Shown: positions 42,576 to 50,392, numbered from the stretch's first letter. The stretch is DNA of 64,000 nt from JBFMCC01 sp037445635 (GCA_037445635.1 JBBIKC010000011.1:1-64000), one strand, 5' to 3'. The notes: generated from the sequence alone by a model not told the origin. Translations and numbers: made by a program.

Positions 42576-42613
42576 CAGTCATGAGGGGGTACTTCCAATC
42601 GGAAAAGATGCTG

Positions 42614-42619
42614 TAGAAT
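42614..42619 (+). promoter_or_regulatory. -10 box TAGAAT of the acyltransferase gene
   Basis: TAGAAT ends 9 bases before the ATG at 42629. The intervening GGGAAG is too close to the start to be a clear Shine-Dalgarno. Confidence 0.45.
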
Positions 42620-42628
42620 TGGGAAGTC

Positions 42629-43771
42629 ATGAAACGCATCCGGTCTCTCGACGGCGTCAGAGGAATTGCAATTTTGCTTGTGGTGGTGTGGCATTACGTT
42701 CAGAATCAGATCGTTCCCGAACCGTACAGCCTCGCCGCATACGTGAAAAAGATGTTGAGCCTCACCTGGAGCGGGGTTGACCTGTTCTTTGTTCTTTCCG
42801 GCTTCCTCATCGTGGGCATCCTTCTCGACAATCGCGGCGCATCCAACTATTTTCGGGCATTTTACATTCGCCGAATCTGTCGGATCTTTCCGCTGTATTT
42901 TCTATTGCTCGGACTATTCATTCTCCTCCCGCCCCTCCTGAGTTTGCCGGATCCTGTCCAGGCCTGGTTATTTTCGAATCCACATCCGCTCTGGTCTTAC
43001 GCGACGTTTACACAAAATATTCTCATGGGACTTCGAGAAGGCTACGGTCCCAACTGGCTTGGCATTACCTGGTCGCTGGCGATTGAGGAACAGTTTTATC
43101 TCTTCATCCCTCTGCTTGTATTTTTCTTCCGGCGGCGGACAGTCGTCTATGTTTTCCTGTCGGCGGTCTTGCTGGCACCGTTATTGCGTATTGGATATCC
43201 GGGATTCCACGCCTTCATTAACACACCTTGGCGCGCCGATTCGCTCCTTTCAGGGGGGTGTCTTGCCATCCTGGTGAGATCGCCGGAGGTTGTTTCTCTG
43301 ATCGGTAAATATAGACGATATCTATACGTTGTTTTCATGATGCTTCTGGCCGGAGCGGCGGTGATGACGCTGCATCCGGAGGGCTTCGGGAGGCTGAATC
43401 ATTCCTGGCTGGCCGGTTTATATTCCGCGTTTGTTCTAATCGCGGCAACGGATGCAGATAGCCTCATCGGCCGGGTGCTGGGCAACAAAGTGTTGGTCTG
43501 GTTCGGCACGTTGTCGTACGGCATCTATATGTTCCATCAGGCAGTGAGTGGACTGGTGCACGGACTGCTTCGAAACGATATCCCTTCCATGCGCTCGCTA
43601 TCGGATGCCGGGGTCACCGCGCTTGCATTCCTGGCCACGCTTTTCCTGGCGTGGCTATCCTACACGTACTTCGAGAAGCCAATTCTGCAAATCGGTCATC
43701 GGACCCATTACGTGTACGACGCAGAGGCGGTCGCGGCGATGGCGAAGCAGTCGCCGGGAAGTGACGCCTGA
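42629..43771 (+). CDS. OafA/YrhL-type membrane acyltransferase (acyltransferase 3)
   Basis: Acyltransferase-3 proteins acetylate surface sugars. The 380-residue protein starts RIRSLDGVRGIAILLVVVWHY, with the catalytic His20, has FRAFYIRRICRIFPLYF (R/x10/H region), WSLAIEEQFYLFIP and about ten helices. It lacks the SGNH domain found in some members. It is a single gene just right of a MITE, whose target site abuts the promoter. Confidence 0.88.
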   Translation: MKRIRSLDGVRGIAILLVVVWHYVQNQIVPEPYSLAAYVKKMLSLTWSGVDLFFVLSGFLIVGILLDNRGASNYFRAFYIRRICRIFPLYFLLLGLFILLPPLLSLPDPVQAWLFSNPHPLWSYATFTQNILMGLREGYGPNWLGITWSLAIEEQFYLFIPLLVFFFRRRTVVYVFLSAVLLAPLLRIGYPGFHAFINTPWRADSLLSGGCLAILVRSPEVVSLIGKYRRYLYVVFMMLLAGAAVMTLHPEGFGRLNHSWLAGLYSAFVLIAATDADSLIGRVLGNKVLVWFGTLSYGIYMFHQAVSGLVHGLLRNDIPSMRSLSDAGVTALAFLATLFLAWLSYTYFEKPILQIGHRTHYVYDAEAVAAMAKQSPGSDA

Positions 43772-43947
43772 ATACGATGCAAAACCTGCCGCGAATGAGT
43801 TCGATACGCACATGGCCGCGATTCAGAAATAAGAAACCAGGCCGGTGGGGAAATCTGCAGGAGGTACTCGCTGCGCCGAAATTTTCTAGACCCGCGCCAT
43901 TCCGCGGCTGACTTCTTAAGTTTTAGAGTGCCCCCTGTTTAACGGCA

Positions 43948-43971
43948 CATCCCGCGATTTCGCGCGGGATG
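43948..43971. terminator. Hairpin in the gap after the acyltransferase gene
   Basis: CATCCCGCG and CGCGGGATG form a 9-bp stem with a 6-base loop. It lies between convergent genes. The rest of the 258-base gap shows nothing. Confidence 0.45.
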
Positions 43972-44029
43972 GCCTTGACCAACTCAGAGGGAGGAGAGAG
44001 TTTGCAAAGCGGGCGCTTGCCCGTTTTGT

Positions 44030-44245
44030 TCACAAAGGATTGTGGTCAGGATTGGTGCCGCACCAGACGCAGACGGGTTTGTCGAACTGGTTGCAGACGA
44101 TGGCGCTCGAACAGCGGTGCGCGATCACGCGCGGCCGATCGGGGAGATGGTCGGCTGGATAGACCACTTCCGCTTCGAGGGCGATTTCGTGCCCTACGTG
44201 CTCGCAGTACTCGATCTTTTCCACTTGCCAGGTCCGCACTGCCAT
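44030..44245 (-). CDS. Small cysteine-rich protein, probable zinc binder
   Basis: The 71-residue protein has Cys14, Cys45, Cys51, Cys59 and Cys62 with nearby His residues (CEHVGHE, HRCSSAIVC, CVWCG), a spacing that suggests a small zinc site. A perfect AGGAGG lies 6 bases before the ATG at 44245, which decides the start. No family name is recognised. It follows the PQQ-type dehydrogenase gene on the same strand. Confidence 0.7.
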   Translation of the reverse strand: MAVRTWQVEKIEYCEHVGHEIALEAEVVYPADHLPDRPRVIAHRCSSAIVCNQFDKPVCVWCGTNPDHNPL

Positions 44246-44289
44246 ATCTGCCTCCTGACGATTTGTGCTCATAGTGTACGGGAAACAAA

Positions 44290-44314
44290 TGACGCCTGCC
44301 AGTGTCAGGCGTCA
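44290..44314 (-). other. Hairpin upstream of the Cys-rich gene
   Basis: TGACGCCTG and CAGGCGTCA form a 9-bp stem with a 7-base loop, 45 bases before the start codon at 44245. It may be a second terminator for the upstream gene or a leader hairpin. Confidence 0.4.
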
Positions 44315-44377
44315 CGACTTTACAGGTGACAATCGGCTTGTTTTGGACGACTTATCCCGCAATTATCCGGTTTGAGC

Positions 44378-44404
44378 GTGGAGCGGGGTGCCATCCCGCT
44401 CCAC
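44378..44404 (-). terminator. Hairpin terminator after the PQQ-type dehydrogenase
   Basis: GTGGAGCGGG and its complement form a perfect 10-bp stem with a 7-base loop, 5 bases after the stop codon. The U-tract is lacking. Confidence 0.5.
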
Positions 44405-44408
44405 AGCA

Positions 44409-45644
44409 TCATCGGATAGTCAGCCGATAAACTTCCCCGTTGTAATTGGCGAGGTAGATTTCTCCCGCCTCGTCCTGCCCGAAGGTGGAGATGTTGAAGA
44501 GAGTATCGAACAAAATCTGCGCATTCCGGCCCGGGGCGCCGGGCAGGAGTCCCCAGATCAAGCCGGAGCAATAGTCGCCGTACAGGTAGATTCCCTGCCA
44601 GGCGGGCAAGACTGTGCCGCGATAGACCGCGCCGCCTGTGACCGAACATCCCTCGCCGTGACTGTACTCCGCGATCGGTTCCACCAACTGGACTCCGGCC
44701 GGGGGCTGTCCCTTGTAGGGATGCCCGCCCTCGCGGTAGTTCCAGCCAAAATTCAGCCCGCCGACGCCGGCCGGGGCCACATCAATCTCCTCCCATTCGC
44801 CCTGACCCACATCGCCGATGTATAGATTCCCTGTGCGCGCATCGAAAGAGAAGCGCCAGGGATTGCGCAGGCCGTAAGCCCAGATCTCACTGCCGAAGGG
44901 GTTGCCGGGCGGGATAGTGTACGGATTGCCGTTGTCCACGTCAATGCGCAGGATTTTGCCCAGCAGGGTATTCAGCGATTGCCCGTTGCCCTGCGGGTCG
45001 CCGCCGGAGCCGCCATCGCCGAGGCCGAGATACAGGTATCCATCCGGGCCGAAAGCCAGTACACCCCCGTTGTGATTCCAGAATGGCTGGCGGATGTAGA
45101 GCACCTGCACCTCGCTGGACGGATCGGCGAGATTCGGGTCACTGCTCACGTGAAAGCGCGCGATGACTGTGTTCTCGTTCGCGTCAATGTAATTGACGAA
45201 GAACAAGCCATTCTCTTCATAGCGCGGATGGAACGCCAGCCCGAGCAGTCCCTGCTCCGAGGCGGCACTGAAGACGCGATCGGTGATATTGAGGAAGGGA
45301 GTCGGGAGCAGTTGCCCGTTCTGGAAGATGCGAATCGTGCCGGGCCTCTCGACGATGAACAACCGCCCGGAGCCATCGCCCGCGTTCTGGATGTCAACCG
45401 GCAGAACCAGACTGCCGGTCACCAGTTCCCATTGATACGCGTTCGGGTCGGGAAAGGCGCTGGCATCTGGAGGCAACGGGGTCGCGGTGGGAGGCTCGGG
45501 CGTGAAGGTGGGGGTATCGGTCGGGATTAAGGTAAACGTCGCGGTCGCGGTGGCAGGCCCGGGGTCCGTGGGAAGCGGGGGGGCGATCACCACACAGGCG
45601 AACAGGACGAACGGTACCAGTAAAAGGAGTCGCCGCATGGTCAT
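44409..45644 (-). CDS. PQQ-dependent sugar dehydrogenase-like lipoprotein (soluble GDH/YliI family)
   Basis: The 411-residue protein has a lipobox signal (LFACVV), a Thr/Pro stalk (about 25-60) and a six-bladed propeller of the soluble aldose dehydrogenase type: GLLGLAFHPRYEENGLFFVNY, HNGGVLAFGPDGYLYLGLGDGG, GLRNPWRFSFD, YIGDVGQGEWEEID and FGWNYREGG. The conserved histidine in NHNGG is present. Substrate and cofactor use are inferred from family. Its ATG overlaps the YkvA-like stop by 4 bases. Confidence 0.88.
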   Translation of the reverse strand: MTMRRLLLLVPFVLFACVVIAPPLPTDPGPATATATFTLIPTDTPTFTPEPPTATPLPPDASAFPDPNAYQWELVTGSLVLPVDIQNAGDGSGRLFIVERPGTIRIFQNGQLLPTPFLNITDRVFSAASEQGLLGLAFHPRYEENGLFFVNYIDANENTVIARFHVSSDPNLADPSSEVQVLYIRQPFWNHNGGVLAFGPDGYLYLGLGDGGSGGDPQGNGQSLNTLLGKILRIDVDNGNPYTIPPGNPFGSEIWAYGLRNPWRFSFDARTGNLYIGDVGQGEWEEIDVAPAGVGGLNFGWNYREGGHPYKGQPPAGVQLVEPIAEYSHGEGCSVTGGAVYRGTVLPAWQGIYLYGDYCSGLIWGLLPGAPGRNAQILFDTLFNISTFGQDEAGEIYLANYNGEVYRLTIR

Positions 45645-46015
45645 TTATTGTCGGGCAAGTCGGTGGCTTCCGCATCCACCACATCGTCGCCGCTTTCGTC
45701 GGCATCCAGGTTGCTGGTCAACTGCTTCATGTGTTCCTTGACCACGTCGGGCGGGCAGAGTTCCACGAAGAGGTAGGACCCGAGCCACAGGATGGCGGCG
45801 TCGTCCACCGCGCCGATGACGGGCAGGACCATGCCGGGCGCGAGGTCCACCGGCCAGATGAGGTAAGCCACCGAGGCCAGCGGCAGGAGTTTGAGGAAAA
45901 GGTTGACGCGGCGGTCGCCCATGAGCCGCAGGATGAGTTTGATGCGCATCATGAAGTCGCGCAGGACGCCGCCGGAAGGCGGGACCATGATCTCGCGGGG
46001 TTTTTTGTTTGCCAT
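45641..46015 (-). CDS. YkvA family (DUF1232) membrane protein
   Basis: The 124-residue protein has the DUF1232 core LPLASVAYLIWPVDLAPGMVLPVIGAVDDAAILWLG (about 44-80), one or two hydrophobic helices and an acidic tail. Function is unknown. AGGAG precedes the ATG at 46015. It is translationally coupled to the sugar dehydrogenase. Confidence 0.85.
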   Translation of the reverse strand: MANKKPREIMVPPSGGVLRDFMMRIKLILRLMGDRRVNLFLKLLPLASVAYLIWPVDLAPGMVLPVIGAVDDAAILWLGSYLFVELCPPDVVKEHMKQLTSNLDADESGDDVVDAEATDLPDNK

Positions 46016-46175
46016 GTGAATCTCCTGTGAAGAGTTGGTCGCTTAATATCGAGTACGAGAAATAACAGAGTTTGTTGTTGAAATTGTCGGAAGGCGAAAG
46101 ATTAGTGCCTTTCGGTATTGTATGATTATAGCCGATGGGTAAGGATTTGACGTGCCGGTGGTTCTAATTCGCTGG

Positions 46176-46181
46176 TACAAT
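46176..46181 (+). promoter_or_regulatory. -10 box TACAAT for the OsmC gene
   Basis: TACAAT lies 30 bases before the ATG at 46212; an AGGAG site (46197-46201) follows. Confidence 0.45.
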
Positions 46182-46211
46182 CTTTCTTACTTTCTTAGGA
46201 GTGACACCACC

Positions 46212-46616
46212 ATGGAAATGATCATAGACTTCCCGGGCGGGGCGCGCGTGGACGCGCACTTTCGCGGCCACACCCTGCCCACCGACCAGCCTCCGCAGGG
46301 TGGCGGCGAGGATTCCGCCCCCATGCCGTTCGAGGTATTCCTCGCCTCCATCGGCACCTGCGCCGGCATCTACATCCTCGGCTTCTGCCGCCAGCGCGGC
46401 ATACCCACCGACGGCATCCGCATCGTCCAGCGCAACGAACGAAATCCTTTCACCGGCGCGTTGGAAAAGGTCGGGCTCGAGATTCAGGTTCCGCCCGGCT
46501 TCCCGAAACAGTATCACAGCGCGCTGATTCGCTCGGCGGAACTCTGCCTCGTGAAGAAGACGCTGGAGAATCCGCCCACGTTCGATATCGTCACGAAAGA
46601 AGTTGTGGCGGCGTAG
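46212..46616 (+). CDS. OsmC-family peroxiredoxin-like protein
   Basis: The 134-residue protein has the OsmC/Ohr layout with two cysteines: one in SIGTCAGIYILGFC and one in SAELCLVKKTLE. These reduce organic hydroperoxides in family members. The YcfE-like MPFEVFLASIGTC motif places it in the general OsmC group rather than Ohr. AGGAG lies 10 bases before the ATG. Confidence 0.88.
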   Translation: MEMIIDFPGGARVDAHFRGHTLPTDQPPQGGGEDSAPMPFEVFLASIGTCAGIYILGFCRQRGIPTDGIRIVQRNERNPFTGALEKVGLEIQVPPGFPKQYHSALIRSAELCLVKKTLENPPTFDIVTKEVVAA

Positions 46617-46625
46617 TTCCCGAAA

Positions 46626-46658
46626 AGAAGCCAGGTTTCTTTGAGAAACCTGGCTTCT
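46626..46658 (+). terminator. Terminator hairpin after the OsmC gene
   Basis: AGAAGCCAGGTTTCT and its complement form a perfect 15-bp stem with loop TTG. The next gene's -10 box begins 5 bases after it. Confidence 0.75.
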
Positions 46659-46662
46659 GCTT

Positions 46663-46668
46663 TACAAT
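46663..46668 (+). promoter_or_regulatory. -10 box TACAAT of a leaderless gene
   Basis: TACAAT ends 7 bases before the ATG at 46676, with no Shine-Dalgarno. Confidence 0.55.
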
Positions 46669-46675
46669 TCCTTTC

Positions 46676-47143
46676 ATGCCTTATTTGATTGACGGCCACA
46701 ACCTGATTCCCAAATTGGGAATGAGCCTGCGCTCGGTGGACGACGAACTCGAACTCGTTCATCGTTTGCAGACGTTTTGCCGTCTTCAGCGCCGACAGAT
46801 CGAAGTGTTCTTCGACGGCGCGCCGCCCGGACAGGACGGCCGACGCGCGTTCGGAAGTGTGACCGCGCACTTTGTCCGCGCGGGGACGACGGCCGATTCC
46901 GCCATCCGCGCCCGCCTGAAAAAACTCGGGCGCGCGGCGCGCAACTGGACGGTTGTCACGTCCGACCGACAGGTTCAGGCCGAAGCGCGCCAGTCCGGCG
47001 CGGCAGTGATCTCATCCGAAGACTTCGCCCGGCAAGTGATCGAAGTTCTGCGCGCCGGGCCCGCGAGCGAATCGAAAGAGAAGGGGATGTCGAAATCCGA
47101 ACTGGACGAATGGTTGACCCTCTTTCGTGACAAAGGGCGCTAA
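46676..47143 (+). CDS. NYN/YacP-like PIN-fold RNase protein
   Basis: The 155-residue protein starts MPYLIDGHNLIPKLG, the acidic first motif of NYN_YacP domains (Asp6, Asn9), followed by VFFDGAPPG and TSDRQVQAEARQSGAAVISSEDF with further acidic residues of a PIN-like active site. YacP/Rae1 relatives cleave mRNA on ribosomes; the exact target here is unknown. It appears leaderless. Confidence 0.82.
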   Translation: MPYLIDGHNLIPKLGMSLRSVDDELELVHRLQTFCRLQRRQIEVFFDGAPPGQDGRRAFGSVTAHFVRAGTTADSAIRARLKKLGRAARNWTVVTSDRQVQAEARQSGAAVISSEDFARQVIEVLRAGPASESKEKGMSKSELDEWLTLFRDKGR

Positions 47144-47203
47144 TTCAGATAAATCATCTCCGATTTCTAACCTCTCTTTAATGTATTTTGGATGATTAGG
47201 GTG

Positions 47204-47209
47204 TATATT
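47204..47209 (+). promoter_or_regulatory. -10 box TATATT of the candidate RNA
   Basis: TATATT would place a transcript start near 47216. No clear -35 is visible. Confidence 0.35.
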
Positions 47210-47215
47210 GTCACC

Positions 47216-47356
47216 AAGACACCTGCCCTCCCTTTACTGGTATCTAGGTGTCATCCACCGAACGGCCCGCATGTCCCCCCCATGCTTGCCAACGGTGGTG
47301 TCCCTCCCCCCTCAAGATTGCCAGGCATGTCACTGACATGCCTGGCAATCGTTTAA
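47216..47356 (+). ncRNA. Candidate structured small RNA
   Basis: A promoterless-looking gap holds three ordered structures: a 7-bp stem (GACACCT/AGGTGTC, 47218-47252), an extended hairpin 47255-47298 (CCACCG/CGGTGG, then GGC/GCC, then GCATG/CATGC with a 7-base C-rich loop) and the 17-bp terminator at 47316-47350. No protein frame fits. It does not match SRP, 6S, tmRNA or RNase P that I can recognise. Confidence 0.4.
47316..47350 (+). terminator. Strong hairpin terminator before the HDAC-like gene
   Basis: Perfect 17-bp arms (GATTGCCAGGCATGTCA and complement) surround a single C and are followed by GTTT. In practice the tip would open into a small loop. Confidence 0.75.
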
Positions 47357-47359
47357 GCG

Positions 47360-47365
47360 TATAAT
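47360..47365 (+). promoter_or_regulatory. -10 box TATAAT of the leaderless HDAC-like gene
   Basis: TATAAT ends 6 bases before the ATG at 47372; no Shine-Dalgarno is present. Confidence 0.6.
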
Positions 47366-47371
47366 GCCAGC

Positions 47372-48376
47372 ATGTCTACAATTGTCACGCAGGTGCTTTC
47401 GCCCGGCCACGAATTTCCCGATCACCCCGAACGTCCCGGCAGATTCGAATTGCTGGATGAAAAAATAAAAACGTTTACATTCGAGTCGGTGGACGCAATG
47501 CCCGCCACGCGTGACGAGATCGCGCGCGTGCACTCGCCGCGCATGATTCAAGCCGTGGAAGAAGCCGCGCGGCAGGGACCGGGAATCATTGACTATGCCC
47601 CAACGTATGTGACTCATACATCTTTCACTGACGCCCTGCTCGCCTCAGGCGGGACCCTGGGCTGTGTGCGCGCGGTCTGGGGCGGGGACGCGGCGAACGC
47701 GTTTGCGCTCGTCCGCCCGCCCGGCCATCACGCCGAACCGACGCGGGCGATGGGATTCTGTCTGTTCAACAACGTGGCCGTCGCGGCGCGTGACCTGCTC
47801 GAACGCGGCGCTCAGCGCGTGCTGGTCATTGACTATGACGCGCATCACGGTAACGGAACCGAAGCCGCGTTCTTAAATGATGAACGGCTTGGCTATCTTT
47901 CGACTCATCAATGGGGCATCTATCCAGGAACGGGACGTATGGACGACGCGCCTCATGCCAAGGGACGCATTGTCAACGTGCCGCTGCCAGCCTACGCGGG
48001 GGATTCGGTCTTTGCGCAAATCTTCGAACAGGTGATGAAGCCGCACATCGAAATGTTTCGCCCGGAGATGATCCTTGTTTCCGTGGGCTTCGACGCACAT
48101 TGGTCGGACCCGATCACCATGCTGGGACTTTCGAGCGCGGGGTATCATCACATCGCGAAAAGATTGGTGGAACTCGCAAACGAGCATTGCAAAGGGAAAA
48201 TCGTCTTCGTGCTGGAGGGAGGCTACAGCGCGGAGAACGTGGCCAGCGGCGCGGGCGGAGTCCTGGCCGCGTTAAACGGCGGGCAGTATAAGGGTGCGAA
48301 CGATGCGTCTCCACATCCCGAACCTGATATAACGCGTATGCTCGAGTCCATCCGCGCCTGGCATGGATTTGTTTAA
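47372..48376 (+). CDS. Histone deacetylase-family (AcuC/acetylpolyamine amidohydrolase-like) deacetylase
   Basis: Family members remove acetyl groups from lysines or polyamines with zinc. The 334-residue protein has RPPGHHAEPTRAMGFCLFNN (catalytic His pair), YDAHHGNGTE (metal Asp and His), STHQWGIYPGTG, VGFDAHWSDP (second metal Asp) and VLEGGYSAENVA. Length and order are standard. It is a single, probably leaderless, gene. Confidence 0.92.
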   Translation: MSTIVTQVLSPGHEFPDHPERPGRFELLDEKIKTFTFESVDAMPATRDEIARVHSPRMIQAVEEAARQGPGIIDYAPTYVTHTSFTDALLASGGTLGCVRAVWGGDAANAFALVRPPGHHAEPTRAMGFCLFNNVAVAARDLLERGAQRVLVIDYDAHHGNGTEAAFLNDERLGYLSTHQWGIYPGTGRMDDAPHAKGRIVNVPLPAYAGDSVFAQIFEQVMKPHIEMFRPEMILVSVGFDAHWSDPITMLGLSSAGYHHIAKRLVELANEHCKGKIVFVLEGGYSAENVASGAGGVLAALNGGQYKGANDASPHPEPDITRMLESIRAWHGFV

Positions 48377-48432
48377 GTCCTCCCCTTTTATCTTCTAAAT
48401 TTTTCCTGTACACTTCAGTCACGGAGAGAATT

Positions 48433-49521
48433 ATGGCGACCAAACGATCCAAAGGATTCATTCAACTCGAATGGGTGTGCCCGAACTGCAACAGCCGCAA
48501 CCCCGGGCCGAAGAAGACCTGTGAAAATTGCGGCGCACCCCAGCCGGATAATGTGCAGTTCTATGCCCCGGCTCAGGCCAAGTTGATCCAGGATGAAAAC
48601 GTGGCGCGCGCCGCGGCCGCGGGCGCGGACATCCACTGCGGGTTTTGCGGCACGCGCAATCCCGCCACCGCGACCGTGTGCTCGCAATGCGGCGGGGATT
48701 TGAAAGAGGGCAAACAGCGCGCATCGGGAAAGGAAATGCGACGCCAGGCCGCGCCGACCGAGATCACCTGCACGAACTGCGGACAGGTCAACCCGTCCAC
48801 GCGGACGATGTGCGCCAACTGCGGCGCGGCGTTACCGCTGGCGGCCTCCGCGGCTCCGCCTCCCGCGCCGGGCGGGATGTCGTTCAACACGCCGGGCGGG
48901 CTGACTCCCGCCGCGCCGGTCGTCCCGGCCAAAAAACCCTCGCGCGCGCCGTGGTTGATTCTGGGCGGCGTGCTGGCCTGCATCGCGGTGATCTGTGTGG
49001 TGGTCGGCGCGTTATTCCTGTTCCCCACTGCAACGGTTGATGGAACGGTCACGAGTGTATCCTGGCAGACCTCTGTGCCAATTCAGGAAGTACGGCCGGT
49101 CAATTATTCGAATCAGGCGGGTAGTCCGCCCTCGGATGCGTACAATGTGTCCTGCCGTACCGAGAGTCAGGAGGTCTGCGAAGAGAAAGTGGTGGATACC
49201 GGCACAGGCTACGGCGAGGTGGTGCAGGAATGTCATACCGAGTCGCAGGATTATTGCTCCTACACCGTGGACGAGTGGACGACGGTCCGCACCGAGACGC
49301 TCAACGGCAATGACAACTACCCGGTCTACGCGGACCCCTTCCTCGTCGGCAACCAGCGCAAGGGATCGCCCTCCGAAGCCCTGAACGTGTACTTCTCCAC
49401 CGACAAGGGCCAGTTGACCTACTCGCCAGGCACGGTCAGTGAGTTTCAACAGTTCGTCGTCGGCAGTACGTGGACTCTGCGCCTGAACGCGCTGGGCGGC
49501 GTGGTGAGTGTGGAGAGGTAG
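48433..49521 (+). CDS. Membrane protein with three zinc ribbons
   Basis: The 362-residue protein has three CxxC..CxxC ribbons in the first 135 residues (CPNCNSRNPGPKKTCENCG, CGFCGTRNPATATVCSQCG, CTNCGQVNPSTRTMCANCG), a Pro/Ala linker, one membrane helix (about 173-195) and an extracytoplasmic domain with four cysteines. The function is unknown; ribbons may bind proteins or nucleic acid. GGAG precedes the ATG. The last 37 bases are duplicated at 50323-50359 beyond an inserted two-gene cassette. Confidence 0.82.
   Translation: MATKRSKGFIQLEWVCPNCNSRNPGPKKTCENCGAPQPDNVQFYAPAQAKLIQDENVARAAAAGADIHCGFCGTRNPATATVCSQCGGDLKEGKQRASGKEMRRQAAPTEITCTNCGQVNPSTRTMCANCGAALPLAASAAPPPAPGGMSFNTPGGLTPAAPVVPAKKPSRAPWLILGGVLACIAVICVVVGALFLFPTATVDGTVTSVSWQTSVPIQEVRPVNYSNQAGSPPSDAYNVSCRTESQEVCEEKVVDTGTGYGEVVQECHTESQDYCSYTVDEWTTVRTETLNGNDNYPVYADPFLVGNQRKGSPSEALNVYFSTDKGQLTYSPGTVSEFQQFVVGSTWTLRLNALGGVVSVER
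49484..49520 (+). repeat. 37-bp direct repeat, left copy (3' end of the zinc-ribbon gene)
   Basis: Identical to 50323-50359. It codes for the last 12 residues of the zinc-ribbon protein. Confidence 0.9.
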
Positions 49522-49577
49522 TACGAAATGCGAGAATGTGCCGCTGAATTATAGTAGAATCGGTGCAGAGGATTATT

Positions 49578-49937
49578 ATGGCCACATTTAAAATTTCAGA
49601 AGAGTTGGCCGGAACGATCCAAAAAGAGGCTACGCTTCGCGGTATATCGGTCGAAGAGTATTTACGGTCAGCCGTTCGGCGGGAGCGGTCCATGGCAGCG
49701 CGCCTGAAAATAGAGTCGGAACAGGAATGGTGGCTGAACCTGCCTCTCAGCAGACGGGCAAAATACGAAGGGGAATTTGTTGCAATTCACAGTCGGAAAG
49801 TAGTGGATCATGACAAGGACGAGGCGGCTTTATACGCGCGGACCCGGAAGAAATATGGAAAGACGCCGGTCCTGATCATGCCTGCCGAGGGACCGAGAGA
49901 GATTCGCATCTACAGCCCGCGGCTGGCCCGTCAATGA
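49578..49937 (+). CDS. RHH-like N-terminus plus DUF5678 protein
   Basis: The 119-residue protein starts with an Arc/MetJ-like segment (FKISEELAGTIQKEATLRGISVEEYLRSAVRRE) and ends in a DUF5678-type domain (YEGEFVAIHSRKVVDHDKDEAALYARTRKKYGKTPVLIMPA). An AGAGG site lies before the ATG at 49578 and TAGAAT is upstream at 49555-49560. It overlaps the following protease gene by 4 bases. RHH domains often autoregulate small modules. Function is unknown. Confidence 0.75.
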   Translation: MATFKISEELAGTIQKEATLRGISVEEYLRSAVRRERSMAARLKIESEQEWWLNLPLSRRAKYEGEFVAIHSRKVVDHDKDEAALYARTRKKYGKTPVLIMPAEGPREIRIYSPRLARQ

Positions 49938-50320
49938 AAACAACGGCCTACAGTCAGGAATATTTGCCCGTTGCACCGGTATTGCCGGTCGGCATCGCGG
50001 CTCCGGGGGAAGCGCCCGAGGGCAATGAACTGGCACTGATCGATACAGGCGCAGACGGTACGTTTGTTCCGATGGCTGTGCTGGAGGATTTGGATTTACC
50101 CATCTCTTACATGACGAATGTCCGCTCGCATCTTGGGGATACACTACATCGTGTTCCAGTTTACAGAGTGGATGTGGTCTTGTTCGGTTCGATTCGCCTG
50201 CCCGGAATCGAGGTAGTTGGGGACGATTGGGGGGAACGGATCATTCTCGGCAGGAATGTGTTGAACTTGTTGCGGTTGCACCTGGATGGGCCAGAGCAAA
50301 CGGCTGGTGTGGAGGAGTAG
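49934..50320 (+). CDS. Retropepsin-like aspartyl protease
   Basis: The 128-residue protein has the retroviral-type active-site loop LIDTGADGTFVP (about 36-47), followed by a YRVDVVLFG strand, and GRNVLNLL near the C-terminus, as in single-domain retropepsin-like proteins that must dimerise. No signal peptide or membrane helix is seen, so it is cytoplasmic. Its ATG overlaps the DUF5678 gene stop (ATGA). DUF5678/retropepsin pairs recur in Chloroflexota and cyanobacteria, in my recollection. Its substrate is unknown. Confidence 0.78.
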   Translation: MKTTAYSQEYLPVAPVLPVGIAAPGEAPEGNELALIDTGADGTFVPMAVLEDLDLPISYMTNVRSHLGDTLHRVPVYRVDVVLFGSIRLPGIEVVGDDWGERIILGRNVLNLLRLHLDGPEQTAGVEE

Positions 50321-50322
50321 CA

Positions 50323-50359
50323 TGAACGCGCTGGGCGGCGTGGTGAGTGTGGAGAGGTA
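50323..50359 (+). repeat. 37-bp direct repeat, right copy
   Basis: Exact copy of 49484-49520. It is followed by the terminator at 50393-50429 that presumably served the zinc-ribbon gene before insertion. Confidence 0.9.
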
Positions 50360-50392
50360 AAAAAAGAAGGAATGTAATTGGATTCCCCCATA

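Noticed and set aside
43772..44029. Plus-strand frames in the gap after the acyltransferase gene
   Set aside because: No RBS, odd composition and overlap with the antisense Cys-rich gene.
49934..50320. Retroelement containing the retropepsin-like gene
   Set aside because: No reverse transcriptase, RNase H or integrase domains; single-domain bacterial retropepsin-like genes exist on their own.
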